A DNA stretch of 64,000 nucleotides from a virus. The translations under genes were made by a program, and so were the position numbers. Under the pieces are notes generated by a model. It made no database searches and was not told the origin of the DNA. It saw only the letters and a list, made by a program, of their open reading frames with translations. Each line of letters starts with the position of its first letter. Position 1 is the stretch's first letter. The stretch spans positions 36,770-100,769 of the IMG/VR virus record IMGVR_UViG_3300048672_000527. One strand, given 5' to 3'. Of this stretch, positions 23,691 through 33,039 are shown piece after piece.

Positions 23691-26600
23691 ATGACTATTA
23701 ATTTAAATGTCCCACCATACTATGATGATTTTGATGAATCAAAGGATTTTCATCAGATTCTTTTTAAGCCTGGTTATGCTATTCAGGCTCGTGAACTGAC
23801 ACAGATTCAGTCGATTATCAAGAATCAGATTGCTAAATTTGGTAATCACATCTTCAAGCATGGTTCAGTAGTTATTCCTGGTAATAGCTATGCTGACCTA
23901 CAAACACCGTTTGTTAAACTACAAACCACATATAGCACAACACCAATCGTTGTGGCTAACTGGCTAGGTAAGACTGTTATTGGTGTTAATGGTCTTAAGG
24001 CTGTGGTCAAACAAGTAGATAATACTGGTGGACAACCAACACTATATTTGGCATATCTAAATGGTGGCGGAAGTAGTTTGACGGCTGGGAATGAGTTCGC
24101 TGCCTCCGAAGAAATTTATATTGAAGACGCACCAACAGTCCGTGCATATGCTTTGGCTTCAAGCCCAACCGGTGTTGGTTCTGTTGCTTATATCAACAAG
24201 GGTGTTTACTACATCAACGGCACATTTGTGTCTGTAGCCGCACAATCTATTGTTATTTCCCCATATGACTCGCTGCCAAGCTGCCATGTTTTACTTCGCA
24301 TTGATGAAACTATCGTAGATAGCACCACAGATGATACATTGCTTGATCCAGCTCAAGGTTCTTATAACTATGCCGCACCTGGTGCGGATCGCGTCAAGAT
24401 TTCTCTGGTTTTGACCAGCTTACCACTGGTTGGTGCTGTCACAGACAACTACGTTGAAATTATGCGTTACGATAACGGTACTCTACAAGAGCATAGCCGT
24501 TACCCAAAATATTCTGAACTTGAAAAGTCTCTAGCCCGCCGTACATTCGATGAGAGCGGCGACTACGTTGTTTCTGGTCTAGATATTAAGCTAAAAGAGC
24601 ACCTGCGTACACAATGGAATTCTGGTGTATATGCAAATGGTAATTTGGATAAATTTGTTACCCAGGTTGATGCTGGTAAGGCATATGTTCAAGGTTTTGA
24701 AGTAGAACACCTAGATAAAGTTCTTATTGACCTAGATAAGGCCCGTACATCTGCGCACGTTAAGAATGTAGCTTCTACAATTCAATCTATGTATGGTCGT
24801 TACATGTATGTGACTTCTTTACAAGGTTTACCAGATTTTAAAGCACGCACACAATTTACTATCTGGAATGACAACGACTATGCAAATGGTAGTGCGACAC
24901 AGATCGGTACTGCGCGCGTTCTAGGTATTGACTATCTGGCCGGTGATCCAGCCACTGCTACTGCAATCTACAAACTTTACTACTCTGATCTAGTTCTGAC
25001 TGGTGGTTATACACTAGCAGATGCTGGTGGTATTCGCCCTTTGACTGGTTTTGTTACAGCTACTGTTCTAAACAAATACACAGTCCCAAATGCTAGTAAG
25101 GACTTCACAGTAGGTGAGTTAGTTAATAACGCGGATTCTAGCCGTTCTGCAACAGTACATCGTTACACACGAGCAGATGGTGAAGTTTATGTCTATAAAC
25201 ATGATCACACAAAACAGATTCCAAACGTAGGTGAAATTATCACCGGTGCCACAAGCACAGCAGTTGCAACTGTTAAACAACGTGATAATTCTATTGTTAA
25301 TGGTATTGCTCCAATCTTTACTGTTCCAGTTCCATCTATTAAGTCTACAAAGACTGCATCCAACACATACGATATGAAGTATGTTGTTTGGAAGACTGTA
25401 ACCGTAACTACGAACGGTTCTGGTAATGGTACTGCTACGATTACTGATGGTACATTCCGTACACCTGAGGCTGGTATCACAGTTGCTGCATATGTAGGTG
25501 CGTCTTATGGTTCTGGTGGTATTGTTACTCTTGATAAGATCAGCTTGTCAAATTCTACCACTATCCAAGTGACCGGTGGCCCTGCTTCTGCTACAGTTAC
25601 TATTCTTACACAAGTAGATAAGACTAACGTTCAAGCACGTACTAAGACATTAGTGACCAATAATATTCTTTCTGGTGTTACACCAGCTACGACTATTTCT
25701 CTAGGTAAGGCTGATATTTACCGTATTGTTTCTATTTTTGCTGGTGCGACTGATGTTACCTCTAGCTATATTCTAGATAACGGGCAGACCGACTACGCCT
25801 ACGGGGTTGGTACACTGACTCTAAATGGTACACTACCAACAAGTAATCTGACTATCACTTTTGACTACTTTTCACATAGCGGTACCGGTGATTACTTCAG
25901 TGTTGATTCGTATACAACATTGGGTTCCAATTATATCGCTCTGGTTCCAACGTACCGTTCTAAGACGACAGCAGATATTTACGACTTAAGTAATGTTCTT
26001 GACTTCCGACCACGTATTGGTGATGATGCATCTTATACATCTGGTACCGCGTTGATGAATGATACACCTGTTGTTGAAACAATTATCACATCTAGTGTGC
26101 AGTATTACGTGCCACGTATTGATTTGGTTTACATGGATCAAGCTGGTGCTGTGAGTGTTAAAACAGGTACACCAGCAGTTGTACCTCTAAAGCCATCTCT
26201 ACCAAGCGGCGTTATCGAGTTGTGCACACTGTCTATTCCTGCATACACTAATAATCTATCTGACATTGTTATTTCTAAGTCACGTATTGATCGTATGACA
26301 ATGAAAGATATTAATGGTCTACAAAAACGAATCGAGACACTTGAGTACTTCTCCACACTGAGTGCAATCGAGACAAACGTACTGAACTACAATGTGACCG
26401 ATGCAGTAACTGGTCTTAACCGTTACAAGACGGGTTATTTGGTAGATACATTTGATAACCCATTTGCTGTCTGTGATTACTACGATCAAATGAATCGTGT
26501 GTCATTTGCCACCGGGAATCTATCTGCACCTATGGAACAAAGCGATAGCTCGTTAAATCTGGCTACAGGTACTTCTAGTTACTATCAGTTTACTGGTACT

Positions 26601-28151
26601 CAACTAACGTTGCCATATACAGAAGTTGCGCTGATTAATCAGCCATACTCTACTCGTTTGACTAATGTTAATCCATTCTTGGTATTCTCTTGGCAAGGTC
26701 AAATGACTCTGACACCATCTAAGGATTCTTGGATCGTTACAGAACACCTACCAACTGTATACGACACAAAAACTGAAACTGTTAAGGTTCAGGTCCCACA
26801 AGTTGTTATTGTTGATACTGATCCACCAACACCTATTGTTCCTGCACCATTGGTACCAACCGCAAATATTACTTACTCTATTATTTCCGTAGGTGATATC
26901 ACAGTTAATGAGCAAGATGCAAGCGCAACGTTTAACGTAACTCGTACTGGTAATACAACCAAGGCAACACAGGTATCTTACTTTACTTCTGCTGGTACAG
27001 CTACTGCAGGTGCAGACTACACTACGACAAATGGTGTACTGAACTTTGCTGCTAATGAAACTAACAAGCAAATTACAGTTCCGATTCTCCAAGATACAGC
27101 TGTAGAAGGTTCGGAGACTTTCACTGTTACTTTGGCTCAAATCCAAGGTGGTGATGTTCTAGAAAAGGCCGTTGCAACAGCTACTATTCTCGATGATGAT
27201 AGTACATTGGCAACCGTTCTGAATACACCGTTCTTCACTACGACCAATGAAGGTACCACCAAGGTTATTACAGTGACACGTAGTGGTAACGTGTCTGGTA
27301 CAAGTTCTGTTAACTATACAACGGCAAATGCTACAGCTACAGCTGGTACTGACTACACGGCCACATCTGGTACACTAACATGGACTGCTGGTGTGACTAC
27401 ACAGACAATTTCTGTTCCAATTACAGCAGACTCTGCAACCGAAGGTAATGAGTACTTTGTTATTAACTTCAGTAACTTTGTTAACTGTACTGGTCAAGTT
27501 GGTATGAGCGGTATTCAAGTTCAGATCAATGATACTTCTTTGGCAGCCGTTTCAAATGTTTCTATTCCATCTGCAATAGTTGTATCCGAAGATGCCGGCA
27601 CAGCTTCTATCACTGTTAGTAAGACAGCAGGTGCAGCATGTTCTGTTAACTATAGTATTTCTGCTGGTTCTGCGAGTGCTGGTTCTGACTACACTAGCTC
27701 ATCGGGAAATATTAACTTCTTGACAACTGGCGTAGAAAGTTCTACAATTTCTGTTCCAATCATTAACGATGCAATTTCTGAAAATGATGAGTCATTTACT
27801 GTTACAATTGTGGCATTCTCTGGATCACCAACCATTGGTAATAGCACATGTACAGTGACAATTTCTATTAACGATTGGTTCGTTGGACCTCCAACATCTC
27901 TGGCATATCAACCAGTTGTGAACGTAGCAGCTATCACATACTCTGATACTTCTTGGAGAATTAACACTGCGAACTCTATTGCAGGTATTACAACTCCGGT
28001 TACTCAACCTTTGACAACACCGGTTACTCAAGTTGCTACACCAGTTATTCCTGTAGTTGTACCACCAGCAGTTACCGCTAATGTGGCGGCTTCACCATCA
28101 AAGTCTATTAACTGGAAACTGGCTCTGTTAGACGATCAAATCAACTTGTAA
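23691..28151 (+). CDS. Large tail protein: DUF4815-type N-terminus, Calx-beta repeats
   Basis: At 1486 aa this is the largest protein in the window. It begins LNVPPYYDDFDESKDFHQIL, then FKPGYAIQARELTQIQSIIK, the DUF4815 signature of tail proteins in aquatic T4-like phages. The middle (to about residue 1000) is beta-rich. From about 1055 to 1395 there are three Calx-beta-type domains, each with an acidic start (VNEQDASATFNVTR), a GTATAGADYT turn, a TVPILQDTAVEGSETFTVTL strand pair and a DDD-type end. Calx-beta units often bind calcium and act in adhesion. The C-terminal 100 residues are Pro/Thr/Val-rich. It probably forms a peripheral baseplate or short-fibre structure. The gene starts one base after gp8 ends. 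Confidence 0.75.
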   Translation: MTINLNVPPYYDDFDESKDFHQILFKPGYAIQARELTQIQSIIKNQIAKFGNHIFKHGSVVIPGNSYADLQTPFVKLQTTYSTTPIVVANWLGKTVIGVNGLKAVVKQVDNTGGQPTLYLAYLNGGGSSLTAGNEFAASEEIYIEDAPTVRAYALASSPTGVGSVAYINKGVYYINGTFVSVAAQSIVISPYDSLPSCHVLLRIDETIVDSTTDDTLLDPAQGSYNYAAPGADRVKISLVLTSLPLVGAVTDNYVEIMRYDNGTLQEHSRYPKYSELEKSLARRTFDESGDYVVSGLDIKLKEHLRTQWNSGVYANGNLDKFVTQVDAGKAYVQGFEVEHLDKVLIDLDKARTSAHVKNVASTIQSMYGRYMYVTSLQGLPDFKARTQFTIWNDNDYANGSATQIGTARVLGIDYLAGDPATATAIYKLYYSDLVLTGGYTLADAGGIRPLTGFVTATVLNKYTVPNASKDFTVGELVNNADSSRSATVHRYTRADGEVYVYKHDHTKQIPNVGEIITGATSTAVATVKQRDNSIVNGIAPIFTVPVPSIKSTKTASNTYDMKYVVWKTVTVTTNGSGNGTATITDGTFRTPEAGITVAAYVGASYGSGGIVTLDKISLSNSTTIQVTGGPASATVTILTQVDKTNVQARTKTLVTNNILSGVTPATTISLGKADIYRIVSIFAGATDVTSSYILDNGQTDYAYGVGTLTLNGTLPTSNLTITFDYFSHSGTGDYFSVDSYTTLGSNYIALVPTYRSKTTADIYDLSNVLDFRPRIGDDASYTSGTALMNDTPVVETIITSSVQYYVPRIDLVYMDQAGAVSVKTGTPAVVPLKPSLPSGVIELCTLSIPAYTNNLSDIVISKSRIDRMTMKDINGLQKRIETLEYFSTLSAIETNVLNYNVTDAVTGLNRYKTGYLVDTFDNPFAVCDYYDQMNRVSFATGNLSAPMEQSDSSLNLATGTSSYYQFTGTQLTLPYTEVALINQPYSTRLTNVNPFLVFSWQGQMTLTPSKDSWIVTEHLPTVYDTKTETVKVQVPQVVIVDTDPPTPIVPAPLVPTANITYSIISVGDITVNEQDASATFNVTRTGNTTKATQVSYFTSAGTATAGADYTTTNGVLNFAANETNKQITVPILQDTAVEGSETFTVTLAQIQGGDVLEKAVATATILDDDSTLATVLNTPFFTTTNEGTTKVITVTRSGNVSGTSSVNYTTANATATAGTDYTATSGTLTWTAGVTTQTISVPITADSATEGNEYFVINFSNFVNCTGQVGMSGIQVQINDTSLAAVSNVSIPSAIVVSEDAGTASITVSKTAGAACSVNYSISAGSASAGSDYTSSSGNINFLTTGVESSTISVPIINDAISENDESFTVTIVAFSGSPTIGNSTCTVTISINDWFVGPPTSLAYQPVVNVAAITYSDTSWRINTANSIAGITTPVTQPLTTPVTQVATPVIPVVVPPAVTANVAASPSKSINWKLALLDDQINL

Positions 28152-28180
28152 ATAGTAGATACAATATAGCAAAGTGATTC

Positions 28181-30643
28181 ATGGCAACTACTACGACAAT
28201 CAATAAAAATACAGTAATGGTTTCTCAGGAAGCCGCTACCTTTATCCGCCCGATGAATGTAGCGGTTGCTTGTACACTTCTGAAACCAAATACAAAAATG
28301 TATGCTTTCTTTGACGGAAAGGACGTTAATCGTTACTTCCAACAAAGCGGCAAGAATCTTGGTGATCAGATGGTGTCTGATGCTAATGGTGCATTGAATG
28401 CCACATTCAATATCCCAGGTATGATGTTTAACACCGGAGAGCGCAAGCTCGTTATTTCCGAAGTTAGTACACTACCACCTGGAACAGTGTTATCTGATAA
28501 TACAGGTCACGCGGAAGCTACTTTTACAACAATCGGGTCACTTGAAAAGTGGCAGACCACTGAGAACACGATCACAACAATCGAAGAAATTGTTCGTGTT
28601 CCAGTTCCAACACCACGTAGAACTGCTGCACAACGTAGTGATCCATTAGCACAATCATTCTTCACATATGGTTTGGATGGTGGTTGCTATATTTCATCTA
28701 TTGATTTGTATTTCCAATCAAAAGATAGTACAGCTCCTGTATGGATTGAAATTCGTAAAATGAGCAACGGTGTGCCAACTAACGAATTGGTTAATGAATA
28801 CTCGATGGTCAGCTTGAATGCTAGCGCAGTTAATATTTCACAAGATTCATCTGTTGCAACTAACTTCAAATTTGATAAGTTAATTTATCTGGAGCCAGAC
28901 AAGGATTACTGCTTCGTTGTGCAGGCACGTTCCACACAATATAATATGTGGACTTGCAAGATGAGTGAAAAGTCTCTAGAAACTGGTAAAACTGTTTTTG
29001 AGCAACCTTATAATGGTTCTATGTTCAAGAGTGAAAACAATTTCACATGGACAGCAGAGCAAACAGAGGATATTAAATTCACTCTGTATAAGGCAAAGTT
29101 CAATACTGCTTTAACTGCAAATCTAAACTTCCCCATCAAGGCAAATAATGCTCTGGTTGATGGCGGCCGATTTACTTCTATCGGCGGTACCAATAAGTGC
29201 TACGTTACTCTGCCTTATAAACACGGGCTTGATCTTAACTCAAAGATTGATCTAGTTGTTGATACCGGTGGAACATATAACGGTGTATCAGGCACTTTGC
29301 TGAATGGTTCATTTAGCATATTTGAAGTGACTAACGAGTTTATTGTTGGTTTCGTTGTTCCAAGTGCGACATTCAATGCTACAGGTACGATTGATACTGG
29401 TGGTCGTGTCCGCTCGGTTTATATCACCGCAGGTGGTACAGGATATAGCACAACAACACCACCTACGGTCAGTTTTGGGGGACCAGGTTCTGGTGCAGTT
29501 GCTAGTGTTAAACTTGATTCTACCGGTGCAGTGTCTGAGATCATCATAACAACACAGGGAACTGGTTATACAACTGCACCTCAAGTCACTATCACAGGCG
29601 CGCCAGGTTCTGGTGCCACGGCCATTGCCGTTATTGATAGTGCTTTCAAAGTGCGTACAAATCGTGTATATCAAGGATTGAACCCAGCTGTTTCTATTCA
29701 GAAACCACAATCCACTGATGTAGTTGCTACTATGACCACTACACTGGGTCAATTTCCGGGTGGTAATAACACATCATATACAGCTGGTAATTCATATAAT
29801 GTGTCGTTAACAAAATTCAATCGTTTGGATAACAACTTCTTGCTTGCTTCTCCGACAAATGAAACATTGAATCTTGGTGGAGCAAACTCTGCTAATCTGA
29901 ATGTTCTGTTAACAACTACAAGTGAGAACGTCAGCCCTATTATTGATACAGCCGATTCTCGCATGTTCTTTATTGGTAACTATATCAATAACCAACAGAC
30001 AAATGAAACACTAACATCGTTAAACAGCACAGCATATCTACAGTCGTTGACTATTCAGAATGGTGGAGCTGGTTATACTTCGGTTCCAGTCGTTGCTATT
30101 ATTGGCGGTGGTGGTTCTGGTGCTACAGCTACTGCATACATTGCAAATGGACAGGTTACCAATTTGGTTATTAACTCAATTGGTTCTGGTTACACAAGCA
30201 CACCTACTGTTGTATTTTATGGTGGTGGTTTTACTACATCGGCTACTGCTCTGGCGACTATCAGTGATTTCAACACTGAACGTTCTGTTACCGGTGGCTC
30301 TGCTATGGCTCGTTATGTGTCAAAACAACAACAGATTGCAAGCATTTCAACCGCATCGCGTGTTATTGTAGAAGCATACTCAAATGGTAGTTCTTCATTT
30401 GAAGTTTACATCCGTACATCATTATCTTCGACTGGTGCAAACCACGTTTTAGCACAGTGGCAATTGCTTTCTTGTGATGTATCACGTAATAAATCTGGTC
30501 AACCTGGTGACATTCGTGAATATACATTCTACAAGGATGGTATGTCTGAATTTGATGTTTTTTCTATTAAAATCGTCATGAGATCACTAACACCATGGGA
30601 CCCACCACAAATAGCCAACTACCGCGCGGTGATCGTTGTTTGA
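28181..30643 (+). CDS. Baseplate/tail-fibre connector protein (820 aa)
   Basis: The sequence RSDPLAQSFFTYGLDGGCYI, then SSIDLYFQSKDSTAPVWIEI and EPDKDYCFVVQARSTQYNMW is a conserved core of tail proteins found beside the DUF4815 protein in aquatic T4-like phages. Two beta-repeat inserts (about residues 405-490 and 615-690) carry GGTGYSTTTPPTV and GGAGYTSVPVVAIIGGGGSG units like those in gp8. The C-terminus VFSIKIVMRSLTPWDPPQIA followed by NYRAVIVV resembles the end of such proteins. It is probably a wedge-periphery part, functionally gp10-like, though that link is inferred from position. It begins 29 nt after the previous stop. Confidence 0.62.
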   Translation: MATTTTINKNTVMVSQEAATFIRPMNVAVACTLLKPNTKMYAFFDGKDVNRYFQQSGKNLGDQMVSDANGALNATFNIPGMMFNTGERKLVISEVSTLPPGTVLSDNTGHAEATFTTIGSLEKWQTTENTITTIEEIVRVPVPTPRRTAAQRSDPLAQSFFTYGLDGGCYISSIDLYFQSKDSTAPVWIEIRKMSNGVPTNELVNEYSMVSLNASAVNISQDSSVATNFKFDKLIYLEPDKDYCFVVQARSTQYNMWTCKMSEKSLETGKTVFEQPYNGSMFKSENNFTWTAEQTEDIKFTLYKAKFNTALTANLNFPIKANNALVDGGRFTSIGGTNKCYVTLPYKHGLDLNSKIDLVVDTGGTYNGVSGTLLNGSFSIFEVTNEFIVGFVVPSATFNATGTIDTGGRVRSVYITAGGTGYSTTTPPTVSFGGPGSGAVASVKLDSTGAVSEIIITTQGTGYTTAPQVTITGAPGSGATAIAVIDSAFKVRTNRVYQGLNPAVSIQKPQSTDVVATMTTTLGQFPGGNNTSYTAGNSYNVSLTKFNRLDNNFLLASPTNETLNLGGANSANLNVLLTTTSENVSPIIDTADSRMFFIGNYINNQQTNETLTSLNSTAYLQSLTIQNGGAGYTSVPVVAIIGGGGSGATATAYIANGQVTNLVINSIGSGYTSTPTVVFYGGGFTTSATALATISDFNTERSVTGGSAMARYVSKQQQIASISTASRVIVEAYSNGSSSFEVYIRTSLSSTGANHVLAQWQLLSCDVSRNKSGQPGDIREYTFYKDGMSEFDVFSIKIVMRSLTPWDPPQIANYRAVIVV

Positions 30644-30837
30644 AGATTTTAGATGCCAATGGTGCGGTAATACCCACTATTGAGCGAGCAAAAAATGGTG
30701 CCATTGTTGTCAAGGACGATGGCTCGCTTAATAAATACTTGAGTGAAAAAAAGCAAGCAACGGAAGTCGTGGAACTGAGAGACAAAGTTAAACGACTTGA
30801 ATCTCTCGTAGAACAATTACTGAAAAAACATGGCTAA
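30595..30837 (+). CDS. Short coiled-coil protein (65-80 aa)
   Basis: The frame is open from ATG 30595, inside the previous gene, but the recognisable protein starts near a TTG at 30640 that overlaps the preceding TGA (TTGA). From there it reads KILDANGAVIPTIERAKNGA and ends in a heptad-rich helix (VVELRDKVKRLESLVEQLLK) suited to a trimeric or dimeric coil. Neither start has a strong ribosome site, so both are noted. It overlaps the next gene by 8 nt. A small fibre-attachment or assembly role is possible. Confidence 0.5.
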   Translation: MGPTTNSQLPRGDRCLKILDANGAVIPTIERAKNGAIVVKDDGSLNKYLSEKKQATEVVELRDKVKRLESLVEQLLKKHG

Positions 30838-31450
30838 TCTTACATACCGAAACTCAGCAACACCATCTATACCAGGGAGTACGACCGTTAAAGGACTACC
30901 TCTGAGTAATGATGAAATTGACGCCAATTTTAAAGCTATTAATGACGAAGTTGCCACCAAGGCTAATATATCTGCTTTAGCTGGTTATACACCATTAGCC
31001 GGTACAGGAGCAACAGGTATATGGGGTATCAGTATCAGTGGTAATGCTGCTACTGCAAGTTCTGTTACTGGTTCACAAGCTACTCTGTTAACTCGTCTCG
31101 AAGCCAATCTCGATAATAAGCGAGTTGTTACGGCCAGTACGACAACTACAACAATTGATTTCAATAACCCAGTTGACAAGGCCACGTTTATTAAATTGAC
31201 TATGGCTAGCAACACAACTCTGACGTTTACCAATATTCCTACAGGCGGTTCTGGTGAAGTCTTTAGCTGGACCATGGAAGTAGTCAATGATACAACTGCG
31301 GGGCGTGCATTGGCATTTGGTAATACAATTAAGTGGGCTGGTGGTATTTTGCCACCAAGAACCACCGCCGCAAATGCCGTGGATATTTGGTCATTCTTTT
31401 ACGAGAATTCTGTACTTTATGGTTCTCTAGCTATTGCTGATGCAAAATGA
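30830..31450 (+). CDS. Tail fibre/structural protein (206 aa)
   Basis: It begins MANLTYRNSATPSIPGSTTV and continues LSNDEIDANFKAINDEVATK. This NFxxI/L-type entry is common at the N-terminus of phage fibre proteins that dock on baseplates. It then has a GISISGNAATASSV strand and a C-terminal beta domain with IKWAGGILPP and DIWSFFYEN. The product at 36894 ends with a closely similar domain (VKWAGGAAPTL, RDVLGFFT), so the two share a C-terminal module. It overlaps both neighbours (8 nt and 4 nt). Confidence 0.65.
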   Translation: MANLTYRNSATPSIPGSTTVKGLPLSNDEIDANFKAINDEVATKANISALAGYTPLAGTGATGIWGISISGNAATASSVTGSQATLLTRLEANLDNKRVVTASTTTTTIDFNNPVDKATFIKLTMASNTTLTFTNIPTGGSGEVFSWTMEVVNDTTAGRALAFGNTIKWAGGILPPRTTAANAVDIWSFFYENSVLYGSLAIADAK

Positions 31451-32430
31451 GTTTAGGTAAACTTCTTTTTCGTGAAAAAACTAATGCAGCTGTTAAAACT
31501 AACACTACGTTTAATGCACCCGGAAATTTCCCGATTCCATATGGTAAAACAGTAGTTAATGTTGGCGGACGTGGTGCTAGCGGTAACACAACGACGTATC
31601 CGTATGCCAGCACTAACCCTACCACATATCCATATGTGAGTACAAACCCGTCCGCGCCTGGCAATGCATATTACAACTATGTGGCTGGTAATGATGTATA
31701 TACGACATCACCAGGTAATGCAAAATACAACACAACACCTGGAACAGCTAATTATAATTATGTAGCAGCAAGTTACCCATACGCGAGTACTAACCCTACT
31801 ACATATCCATATGCTGGTACTAATGCTACGATGTATGCAGGTGGTTCGTCCGTTGATACCGAATACTTAAATCCAGGGGCCCCACCAAATATCTATGGTG
31901 CCGCAGGACCAAATTGGGGTCCTGCTGCTTCTGTTCCATCCCCAACAACTAATACTGCCGGGGCTTCTAACGGGCCTGTGTATAGAACTATCTATACATA
32001 CTATAATGTTAATTCAACTACACCAGGTGGTCCAACATATAATACCGTAGCTGGAACAGCTAATTATAATTATGTAGCAGCAAGTTATCCGTATGCTAGC
32101 ACTAACCCTACTACATATCCGTATGCTGGTAGCAATCCTACTACATACCCGTACAGTTATACTAATCCCGCTTCATACCCATATGCAGGAACTAACCCAG
32201 CAACACCGGGAAATGCTAATTATAGTACATCCCCGGGAAATGCTAATTATAACTATATCCCTGGTAATTCAGGATCAACTGTAAATATCGGTGGGGTTAC
32301 ATTCCCAGGTGGAGCAAGTGATTCTTTAGCACCAGTTGTTCCAGATACTGCCACTATTTTACAGTATTCTGTATCAGGTTTTACAGTTACAGTGCCACCA
32401 GGGGGTTATGTCACAATTCAGAATGTTTAA
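31447..32430 (+). CDS. Tyr/Pro/Thr-rich repeat tail protein (327 aa), candidate adhesin
   Basis: After a 45-residue N-terminal segment (TFNAPGNFPIPYGKTVVNVG) the protein is built of short repeats of two kinds: TNPTTYPYAG/S and TPGNANYNY. Most of residues 50-280 is Tyr, Pro, Thr, Asn, Gly and Ala. It closes with a 45-residue beta segment (YSVSGFTVTVPPGGYVTIQN). The DNA holds an 81-bp direct repeat. Low-complexity repeats at this place in a tail operon suggest a surface-exposed fibre or adhesin tip. The four following genes encode a 2OG-Fe(II) hydroxylase, two DUF6065-like proteins and a GT60-like glycosyltransferase, so its prolines are prime candidates for modification. No homolog is recognised in the repeat region. 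Confidence 0.7.
   Translation: MSLGKLLFREKTNAAVKTNTTFNAPGNFPIPYGKTVVNVGGRGASGNTTTYPYASTNPTTYPYVSTNPSAPGNAYYNYVAGNDVYTTSPGNAKYNTTPGTANYNYVAASYPYASTNPTTYPYAGTNATMYAGGSSVDTEYLNPGAPPNIYGAAGPNWGPAASVPSPTTNTAGASNGPVYRTIYTYYNVNSTTPGGPTYNTVAGTANYNYVAASYPYASTNPTTYPYAGSNPTTYPYSYTNPASYPYAGTNPATPGNANYSTSPGNANYNYIPGNSGSTVNIGGVTFPGGASDSLAPVVPDTATILQYSVSGFTVTVPPGGYVTIQNV
31739..31819 (+). repeat. 81-bp direct repeat, copy 1
   Basis: Copy 1 of an imperfect direct repeat inside the Tyr/Pro-rich gene. It matches 32051-32131 with about six mismatches, mostly at third codon positions, so the protein repeat is under selection while DNA identity still permits recombination. Confidence 0.85.
32051..32131 (+). repeat. 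81-bp direct repeat, copy 2
   Basis: Copy 2, 312 bp downstream of copy 1. Both encode GTANYNYVAASYPYASTNPT followed by TYPYAG. Recombination between copies would delete or duplicate an in-frame 104-codon block. Confidence 0.85.
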
Positions 32431-32439
32431 GGAGTTATT

Positions 32440-33039
32440 ATGTTATTTGGAAAATTTGTTCCACGTATGGAACCTTTTTGTATATGGGGTGAAGGATTTG
32501 ATTTGGAACAATGTGATAGAATCAAACAACACGGTGAAATGTCAGAATTCATGAAGGCCAGAGTTGGTGGTCGCGGCCCCGATGATATTGGCCAACAAGA
32601 TGAAGCAATCAGAAAAACAGATATTACATGGATAGACCACAGAGAAGATACAGCATGGATTTTTAATAGGATAAATGAAATTGGTGCAATTGTAAACTAT
32701 GACAAATTTCACCTCGATTTAAAATTCTTTGACGGATTCCAATATTCTAAGTATGGAGTAGCTGGTCATTATGATTGGCACATCGACACTTTTGAAAACC
32801 CAAGAGAAGGTAATTTTAGAAAACTATCATTTTCTTTAATGCTTTCAGATCCAAATGAATATGAAGGTGGCGAATTGCTACTTTGCCCAAACGGTGATAA
32901 TAATAAGCCAATTACACTAAAACCAAAAAAGGGTGAATTGGTTGCATTTTATTCTCATGTACCACACAAAGTTGCACCTGTCACCAGTGGTGAAAGAATT
33001 ACTTTAGTAACATGGGCTCTAGGACCTAAGATAAAATGA
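32440..33039 (+). CDS. 2OG-Fe(II) oxygenase, PKHD/prolyl-4-hydroxylase type
   Basis: A 199-aa double-stranded beta-helix dioxygenase. The iron ligands are visible as H114 and D116 in HYDWHIDTF and H176 in VPHKVAPV; R186 in SGERITLVTW would bind 2-oxoglutarate. The strand FSLMLSDPNEYEGGELLL is typical of P4H/PKHD proteins. Such enzymes hydroxylate peptidyl proline or other side chains. A strong AAGGAG site precedes the ATG, and its stop overlaps the next start (ATGA). It lies 9 nt after a Pro-rich repeat protein gene and in a coupled run with a GT60-like glycosyltransferase, which suggests that the substrate is that repeat protein. T4-like aquatic phages often carry such oxygenases, with substrates unknown. 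Confidence 0.88.
   Translation: MLFGKFVPRMEPFCIWGEGFDLEQCDRIKQHGEMSEFMKARVGGRGPDDIGQQDEAIRKTDITWIDHREDTAWIFNRINEIGAIVNYDKFHLDLKFFDGFQYSKYGVAGHYDWHIDTFENPREGNFRKLSFSLMLSDPNEYEGGELLLCPNGDNNKPITLKPKKGELVAFYSHVPHKVAPVTSGERITLVTWALGPKIK

Noticed and set aside
26748-27146. 132-codon minus-strand frame with many cysteines
   Set aside because: It is a shadow of the Thr/Val-rich Calx-beta region on the plus strand; composition follows the reverse complement of ACA/GTT codons and there is no ribosome site.
29309-29752. 147-codon minus-strand frame rich in Cys and Thr
   Set aside because: Antisense shadow of the 820-aa tail protein; no promoter, ribosome site or recognisable domain.
30728-30740. AATAAATA inside the short coiled-coil gene as a late promoter
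   Set aside because: Imperfect match inside coding sequence; nearby genes are already coupled by overlap to the upstream operon.
31600-32280. Short DNA repeats resembling a CRISPR-like array
   Set aside because: The repeats are in frame, encode TNPTTYPYA and PGNANYNY units inside an open gene, and lack constant repeats with unique spacers.
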